Below are positions 6,719-9,818 of a stretch of DNA of 9,818 bases, piece by piece. The number at the start of each line of letters is the position of its first letter. Within the stretch, counting starts at the first letter, position 1. The stretch is from DUZB01 sp964407525 (GTDB taxonomy: Bacteria; Desulfobacterota; DSM-4660; Desulfatiglandales; Desulfatiglandaceae): the NCBI GenBank assembly GCA_964407525.1, contig CAYOWC010000187.1:1-9818 (forward strand), given 5' to 3'. Position numbers and translations under genes: made by a program. The notes beneath the pieces were generated by a model. It saw nothing but the letters and a program-made list of their open reading frames with translations, was not told the origin of the DNA and searched no databases.

Positions 6719-6747
6719 TGATTGTTGGTCATTAGTCACTGGTCATT
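6713..6747. repeat. Heptameric tandem repeat at the 5' end of the radical SAM gene
   Basis: Five consecutive 7-base units are visible on the plus strand: AGTCATT, GATTGTT, GGTCATT, AGTCACT, GGTCATT. Four of the five follow the pattern RGTCAYT and one has diverged. The array straddles the possible starts of the minus-strand radical SAM gene at 6739 and 6718. Any residues it encodes before MDYHM are therefore repeat-derived and probably not functional protein. Confidence 0.65.
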
Positions 6748-6835
6748 GGTAAGTATTGCCACACCGGACCAGGGTACAAAACATTCCATCTACCGCAAAA
6801 CCCGGTCAAAAATATGAAACAAAAAAACAACCGCT

Positions 6836-6864
6836 TTGACACTGACACAATTTTATCCTATAAG
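6836..6864 (+). promoter_or_regulatory. Near-consensus promoter for the ATPase-VOC pair
   Basis: A perfect -35 TTGACA (6836-6841) and a -10 TATAAG (6859-6864) are separated by 17 bases. Transcription should start near 6871, leaving a leader of about 30 bases before the ATPase gene. This predicts strong basal expression unless repressed. A perfect palindrome lies immediately downstream. Confidence 0.75.
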
Positions 6865-6873
6865 TCCATGAGT

Positions 6874-6885
6874 TCCTTATAAGGA
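6874..6885. promoter_or_regulatory. Perfect 12-bp palindrome in the ATPase leader, possible operator
   Basis: TCCTTATAAGGA is its own reverse complement and lies just after the predicted transcription start, overlapping the AAGGA upstream of the ribosome binding site. A repressor dimer bound here would block the promoter. The same sequence could also fold in RNA only with a very tight loop, so a protein site is the simpler reading. Chance occurrence is possible, and no regulator gene is adjacent. Confidence 0.35.
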
Positions 6886-6899
6886 CAGGAGACATGCTG

Positions 6900-7613
6900 A
6901 TGCATCTGAAAAAAGTTGTTTTCTCTCAAAAAGAATATCCCACCAGGGATTACTACCCATTTAATCAGGAAATTTTCAGGATGACGGGAGCCATTGACTT
7001 TCACGCTCCTGTCACTTTTCTCATCGGGGAAAACGGAACCGGCAAATCGACTCTGCTTCGAGCCATCTGCAACCGTTGCGGAATTCATATCTGGCAAGGT
7101 GCAGAGCACCCGCGCCTGGAAACCAACCCTTACGAAAATGACCTGTATAAATTCATTCGTGTCGAGTGGAACAACGGTTTTGTTCCAGGATCTTTTTTCT
7201 CCTCGGAAACCTCCAGATATTTCGCTCGATGCCTGGAAGAATGGGCGGAAGCTGACCCCGAACAACTGGAATATTTCGGTGGAAAATCCCTCCTGACCCA
7301 GTCCCATGGCCAGTCCCTCATGTCTCTTTTCAGGGCCCGCTATCGAATCAGGGGACTTTACATCCTGGACGAACCTGAAACAGCTCTCTCTCCGAAAAGC
7401 CAGCTGGAATTCTTGGGGATCCTCCAGGAAATGAGCCGCGCAGGGCATGCCCAATTCATTGTTGCCACACATTCCCCCATTCTCATGGCCTGCCCGGAAG
7501 CCCAGATAACCAGTTTCGACCATACCCCCGCGAAAGAAGTGCGTTATGAAGATACGGATCACTTTACGATTTTCAAGGACTTCTTAAACCACCGGGACAG
7601 GTATATTACATAG
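6900..7613 (+). CDS. Stand-alone ABC/AAA-type ATPase (COG3910-like predicted ATPase)
   Basis: This is a soluble ATPase of the ABC/SMC-like AAA type, about 237 residues, with no membrane segments or long coiled coil. The full motif set is present: Walker A GENGTGKST (43-51), an ABC-signature-like SHGQS (135-139), Walker B LYILDEPE (153-160) with catalytic Glu, a following D-loop-like segment, and the switch histidine in VATHSPIL (His191). The sequence resembles small predicted ATPases grouped as COG3910, whose role is unknown. The chosen ATG at 6900 has AGGAG eight bases upstream. The ATG at 6894 (two more residues) is served by a weaker AGGA. It starts a two-gene plus-strand unit, with the VOC gene 10 bases downstream. 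A nuclease or partner subunit that would suggest a defence system is not present. Confidence 0.85.
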   Translation: MHLKKVVFSQKEYPTRDYYPFNQEIFRMTGAIDFHAPVTFLIGENGTGKSTLLRAICNRCGIHIWQGAEHPRLETNPYENDLYKFIRVEWNNGFVPGSFFSSETSRYFARCLEEWAEADPEQLEYFGGKSLLTQSHGQSLMSLFRARYRIRGLYILDEPETALSPKSQLEFLGILQEMSRAGHAQFIVATHSPILMACPEAQITSFDHTPAKEVRYEDTDHFTIFKDFLNHRDRYIT

Positions 7614-7623
7614 AGGACAGCCC

Positions 7624-8196
7624 ATGGTAAAATATACGGGAATAAATCATCTGGCGATGGCCACAGGAGACATGGATGCGACCGTCCGTTTCTGGAGAGA
7701 CTTGTTAGGCATGCGCCTGGTTGCCGGCCTTGGCAGGCCCGGCTACAGGCACTATTTCCTTGAAATATCCGCCCACGACATGATTGCTTTTTTTGAATGG
7801 CCGGACGTTGACAAAATCCCTGAAAAAGACCACGGCGTACCCGTCAGGGGTCCCTTTGCTTTTGATCATGTATCCATAGAAGTAGAAAGCCGGAACGATT
7901 TATGGGAGCTGAAAGATCAACTGGAAGCAGCTGAGATATGGGTCTCTGAAGTAGTCGATCACGGATTCATAGTTTCTATTTACACCTTTGACCCCAACAA
8001 CATCCCGATTGAGTTCAGCGCTCCGGTCCCCGGCGTAAACATCAGGAAACATCCCCGGATGAAAGACAAAAAACCCACGGCTGTGGGAAGCGAAGGCCCC
8101 AACCCCCAGCCCGACCACTGGCCTGTAGTGAAGAAACCAACTCCCCCTGAGGACCGCATGGTATATCCGGGTGAAGGAACGGCATTCCTGGAATAG
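7624..8196 (+). CDS. VOC-superfamily (glyoxalase/dioxygenase-fold) metalloprotein
   Basis: Two beta-alpha-beta-beta-beta modules of the vicinal oxygen chelate fold are recognisable within the first 135 residues. Candidate metal ligands fall in the canonical places: His9 in GINHLAMA, Glu58 in FFEWP, His82 in FDHVSIEVE and Glu130 in NIPIEFS. The His/Glu/His/Glu set is the one used by nickel-type glyoxalase I, although the substrate here cannot be read from sequence. After the fold comes a tail of about 55 residues rich in proline, lysine and charged residues, with HWPVVKKPTPPEDR, which is unusual for minimal VOC proteins. GAGGA seven bases before the ATG is a good ribosome binding site. The gene is 10 bases downstream of the ATPase and ends 12 bases before the convergent ferritin-like gene. 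Confidence 0.85.
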   Translation: MVKYTGINHLAMATGDMDATVRFWRDLLGMRLVAGLGRPGYRHYFLEISAHDMIAFFEWPDVDKIPEKDHGVPVRGPFAFDHVSIEVESRNDLWELKDQLEAAEIWVSEVVDHGFIVSIYTFDPNNIPIEFSAPVPGVNIRKHPRMKDKKPTAVGSEGPNPQPDHWPVVKKPTPPEDRMVYPGEGTAFLE

Positions 8197-8208
8197 AATG
8201 TCGAAATG

Positions 8209-8718
8209 TCATCCTCCCCAGGGCATCTTTGCGTATGTTTCGGTAAGTTTGTCCCTGTACTCCTTGAAAAATTTCTCATGGGCTTTTTCCCAGGAAGCAA
8301 GCATTTTCAAAGCATCGACAGATGGACCGGAAGCGTTTTTGGCCATATTCCCATAAAATTCGCTCAGGTCCTTTTCAATCAGCCATGCCGTATTGAAAAC
8401 CGTTACATCAGGAATCATGGACTCATAAACGCACCGTTCAAGAAATTCTGATTTGTTGCGGTTATCAAAATAATTAGTCGGCTCCAGAGCGACATCCTTC
8501 AAGCCCTCAATATCCAACGTCTCGCCGCTTCTCAGGTTCTTCAGAATTGCGTCGATAAATAGGATGTGCCGTTTCTCTTCTTCAATGATCCTTTTAAATG
8601 CCGTAACAGCCGCCCCTACTCCCAACCTCCCCAGAGACGTCTCAAAAAAGCTCATTCCTGTTTTTTCTTGATTCAATGCATATTCAAAAATCTTGATCAG
8701 GTTCTGGTTGCTAACCAT
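8209..8718 (-). CDS. Ferritin-like diiron protein (rubrerythrin-type, no rubredoxin domain)
   Basis: The 169-residue protein is a four-helix-bundle ferritin-like protein. Candidate diiron ligands appear once per helix: Glu18 in LNQEKTGMSFFE, Glu48 and His51 in EEEKRH, Glu115 in LIEKDLSEFY, and Glu144 with His147 in WEKAHEKF. This ExxH spacing in helices two and four is the rubrerythrin pattern. The C-terminal rubredoxin-like Cys4 domain of true rubrerythrin is absent, so electrons would have to come from a separate donor. Members of this group reduce peroxide or store iron in anaerobes; which applies here is inference. It is the last gene of a set with flavodoxin and tpx, and its stop faces the VOC stop. 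A GGGGGA before the ATG is an acceptable ribosome binding site. Confidence 0.82.
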   Translation of the reverse strand: MVSNQNLIKIFEYALNQEKTGMSFFETSLGRLGVGAAVTAFKRIIEEEKRHILFIDAILKNLRSGETLDIEGLKDVALEPTNYFDNRNKSEFLERCVYESMIPDVTVFNTAWLIEKDLSEFYGNMAKNASGPSVDALKMLASWEKAHEKFFKEYRDKLTETYAKMPWGG

Positions 8719-8755
8719 GGTTTTCCCCCAGATAAATAAAAATATGGATTGCGGA

Positions 8756-8789
8756 ATTGGGTCTGAACGAAGTCTTGCCCAGGCCCAAT
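8756..8789. other. Small inverted repeat between tpx and the ferritin-like gene
   Basis: ATTGGG (8756-8761) pairs with CCCAAT (8784-8789), with CTG (8763-8765) and CAG (8780-8782) extending the stem across a one-to-one mismatch. It lies in the 77-base gap and could be a processing or partial termination signal. No proper T-tract follows directly, though a T-rich stretch begins about 15 bases further on in the minus direction. Confidence 0.3.
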
Positions 8790-8795
8790 ATCCGA

Positions 8796-9299
8796 TTACA
8801 TAAGCTTCCTTACTGCATCCAGGACGTCCTCGTAGTCCGGTTCCTGGGTTACTTCATTTACAAGCTGGATGTACTGAATAGTCCCTTCCTTGTCCACAAC
8901 AAAAACACATCTCGCGAGCAGTTTCAGTTCTTTAATCAAAACGCCATACTTCTCGCCAAAAGATCTGTCGCGATAATCGGAAAGTGTGATCACTTTTTCG
9001 ACTCCAGCAGATCCACACCATCTTTTTTGAGCAAAAGGCAAGTCCTCACTGACTGTTACGATGACCACATTTTCGCCCAATTTACCAGCTTCTTCATTGA
9101 ATCTTCTGGTCTCCATGTCGCACACCGGAGTATCCAGAGAAGGCACGGAAGAGATAATACATACTTTCCCTCGGTAAGAGGATATGCGTACCGGAGTCAG
9201 ATCATTATCCATCAGCTCCACATCAGGCGCCATTTCCCCCAGGCTCAATTCCGTTCCTTCCAGCGTCAATGGGTTTCCCTTCATAGTAATTTCTTGCAT
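8796..9299 (-). CDS. tpx: Thiol peroxidase Tpx (atypical 2-Cys peroxiredoxin)
   Basis: Tpx reduces hydrogen peroxide and organic peroxides with electrons from thioredoxin. The 167-residue protein has the family layout: GTELSLGEMAPDVEL near the start, the peroxidatic Cys60 in SLDTPVCDMETRRF, the resolving Cys95 in RWC, and the active-site arginine at about position 130 in LLARCVFVVD. Cys60 and Cys95 would form the intramolecular disulfide. A third cysteine (Cys131) next to the arginine and Cys47 are extra and not part of the usual mechanism. GAGG seven bases before the ATG supports the start. It lies 38 bases after the flavodoxin gene and 77 bases before the ferritin-like gene. Confidence 0.95.
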   Translation of the reverse strand: MQEITMKGNPLTLEGTELSLGEMAPDVELMDNDLTPVRISSYRGKVCIISSVPSLDTPVCDMETRRFNEEAGKLGENVVIVTVSEDLPFAQKRWCGSAGVEKVITLSDYRDRSFGEKYGVLIKELKLLARCVFVVDKEGTIQYIQLVNEVTQEPDYEDVLDAVRKLM

Positions 9300-9337
9300 A
9301 GCGAATCCTCAATATTTTTGTCTATCCAGTCCGGACA

Positions 9338-9784
9338 TTATGCCCCGAATTTCTTACCAACCGCTTTTCCATATTCCTGGCAGGCGTACATTCCATCATC
9401 GGTTGGAATAACAGCCTCTTTCAGATTCAACGCGCCAAGATCCACCATGTCCATTTTGAAGACGAATTGCATGGTATCAAAAACCATTGGCGCAGACTCA
9501 CCACTATGGGTATGGGATCCAAAAGCTCCTCCAATTTTACCGAGGAGGTTAGCATTTTCCGCCAGAAAAAGGAATGTTTTCATACCACTTGTCATGTCCC
9601 TGTGATACGTGGGGCACCCAAAAACGTATCCATCAAATTCTTCCAGTTCCTTAGCTTTTTTAATTTCCGACACCTTTTTCAGGACAGCCTCGTTGCCACT
9701 CATCCGTACTCCTTCAGCAATGTATTCAGCTATCTTTTCGGTATTTCCAGTCCTGCTCACGTATGCTATCAGTATTTTCTTCAA
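9338..9784 (-). CDS. Short flavodoxin-family protein
   Basis: This 148-residue FMN-binding electron carrier or flavin reductase has the phosphate-binding loop SRTGNTE at residues 10-16, a second FMN-contact loop GCPTYHRDM at 56-64 and a third GAFGSHTHSGES at 86-97. The last two resemble the flavodoxin domain of flavodiiron proteins more than WrbA, but the diiron domain is absent, so it would work as a separate carrier. Translation starts at TTG 9784, chosen because AGGAGG lies seven bases upstream; no ATG is nearby. It is the first of three co-directional genes with tpx and the ferritin-like protein, which suggests it supplies reducing power to oxygen or peroxide defence. That role is inferred from context. 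Confidence 0.88.
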   Translation of the reverse strand: MKKILIAYVSRTGNTEKIAEYIAEGVRMSGNEAVLKKVSEIKKAKELEEFDGYVFGCPTYHRDMTSGMKTFLFLAENANLLGKIGGAFGSHTHSGESAPMVFDTMQFVFKMDMVDLGALNLKEAVIPTDDGMYACQEYGKAVGKKFGA

Positions 9785-9818
9785 AAACTTTCCTCCTATG
9801 GGATAGAATTATTTATTT

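Noticed and set aside
6858..7562. Minus-strand open frame of 234 codons opposite the ATPase
   Set aside because: The plus strand has complete Walker A, signature, Walker B and H-switch motifs, a promoter and a ribosome binding site; the opposite frame has none of these.
8184..8194. ATTCCTGGAAT palindrome at the end of the VOC gene as a bidirectional terminator
   Set aside because: It would leave a one-base loop and has no T-tract. The 12-base gap between the convergent stops holds no terminator.
6894..8196. ATPase-VOC pair as an anti-phage defence system
   Set aside because: No nuclease, toxin, reverse transcriptase or other effector is next to it, and the surroundings are housekeeping genes rather than a defence island.
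8757..9605. Plus-strand open frame of 282 codons across tpx and flavodoxin
   Set aside because: It runs antisense through two genes with clear catalytic and cofactor motifs, and its product is low-complexity and unlike any known family.
1..9818. CRISPR array, tRNA, rRNA or riboswitch
   Set aside because: No regularly spaced repeats of suitable length, no cloverleaf with CCA-type end, and no recognisable aptamer core were seen in the intergenic stretches.

Overview
The window is ordinary bacterial chromosome, most likely from a deltaproteobacterial (Desulfobacterota-type) anaerobe. This inference rests on the gene order rplU-rpmA-obgE-proB-proA-nadD-rsfS, on a PflX-type radical SAM protein next to it, and on a flavodoxin / thiol peroxidase / rubrerythrin-like oxygen-defence set. 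No species can be named from the sequence alone. All proteins look intact, and nothing indicates a large acquired island.

Layout from left to right. Bases 1-187 are non-coding and hold a long imperfect palindrome that looks like a dispersed extragenic repeat. Bases 188-4682, on the minus strand, hold a compact run read in the order obgE, proB, proA, nadD, rsfS. Most junctions overlap or are very short, so it is probably one transcript joining ribosome assembly and silencing factors (Obg, RsfS) with proline and NAD synthesis. Bases 4683-5073 form a gene-free leader. It holds a small inverted-repeat element of about 171 bp flanked by a 7-bp direct repeat, which abuts the obgE start, then a Rho-independent terminator and two further hairpins. 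Bases 5074-5675 (minus) are rpmA and rplU, with a near-consensus promoter whose -35 overlaps the stop codon of the upstream gene. Bases 5735-6718 (minus) are a PflX-like radical SAM protein whose start lies in a heptameric repeat.

Bases 6740-6893 are a divergent intergenic region with a near-consensus promoter and a perfect 12-bp palindrome. They lead into a plus-strand pair: a stand-alone ABC/AAA-type ATPase and a metal-binding VOC (glyoxalase-fold) protein. This pair converges on a minus-strand set read in the order flavodoxin, thiol peroxidase Tpx, ferritin-like diiron protein, a plausible peroxide and oxygen defence unit.

The best candidate for something new is the MITE-like element in the obgE leader. 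It appears to have duplicated its target, supplied part of the obgE Shine-Dalgarno sequence, and may carry the promoter for the whole obgE operon. The coding content is otherwise conventional; the ATPase-VOC pair is the least characterised part.
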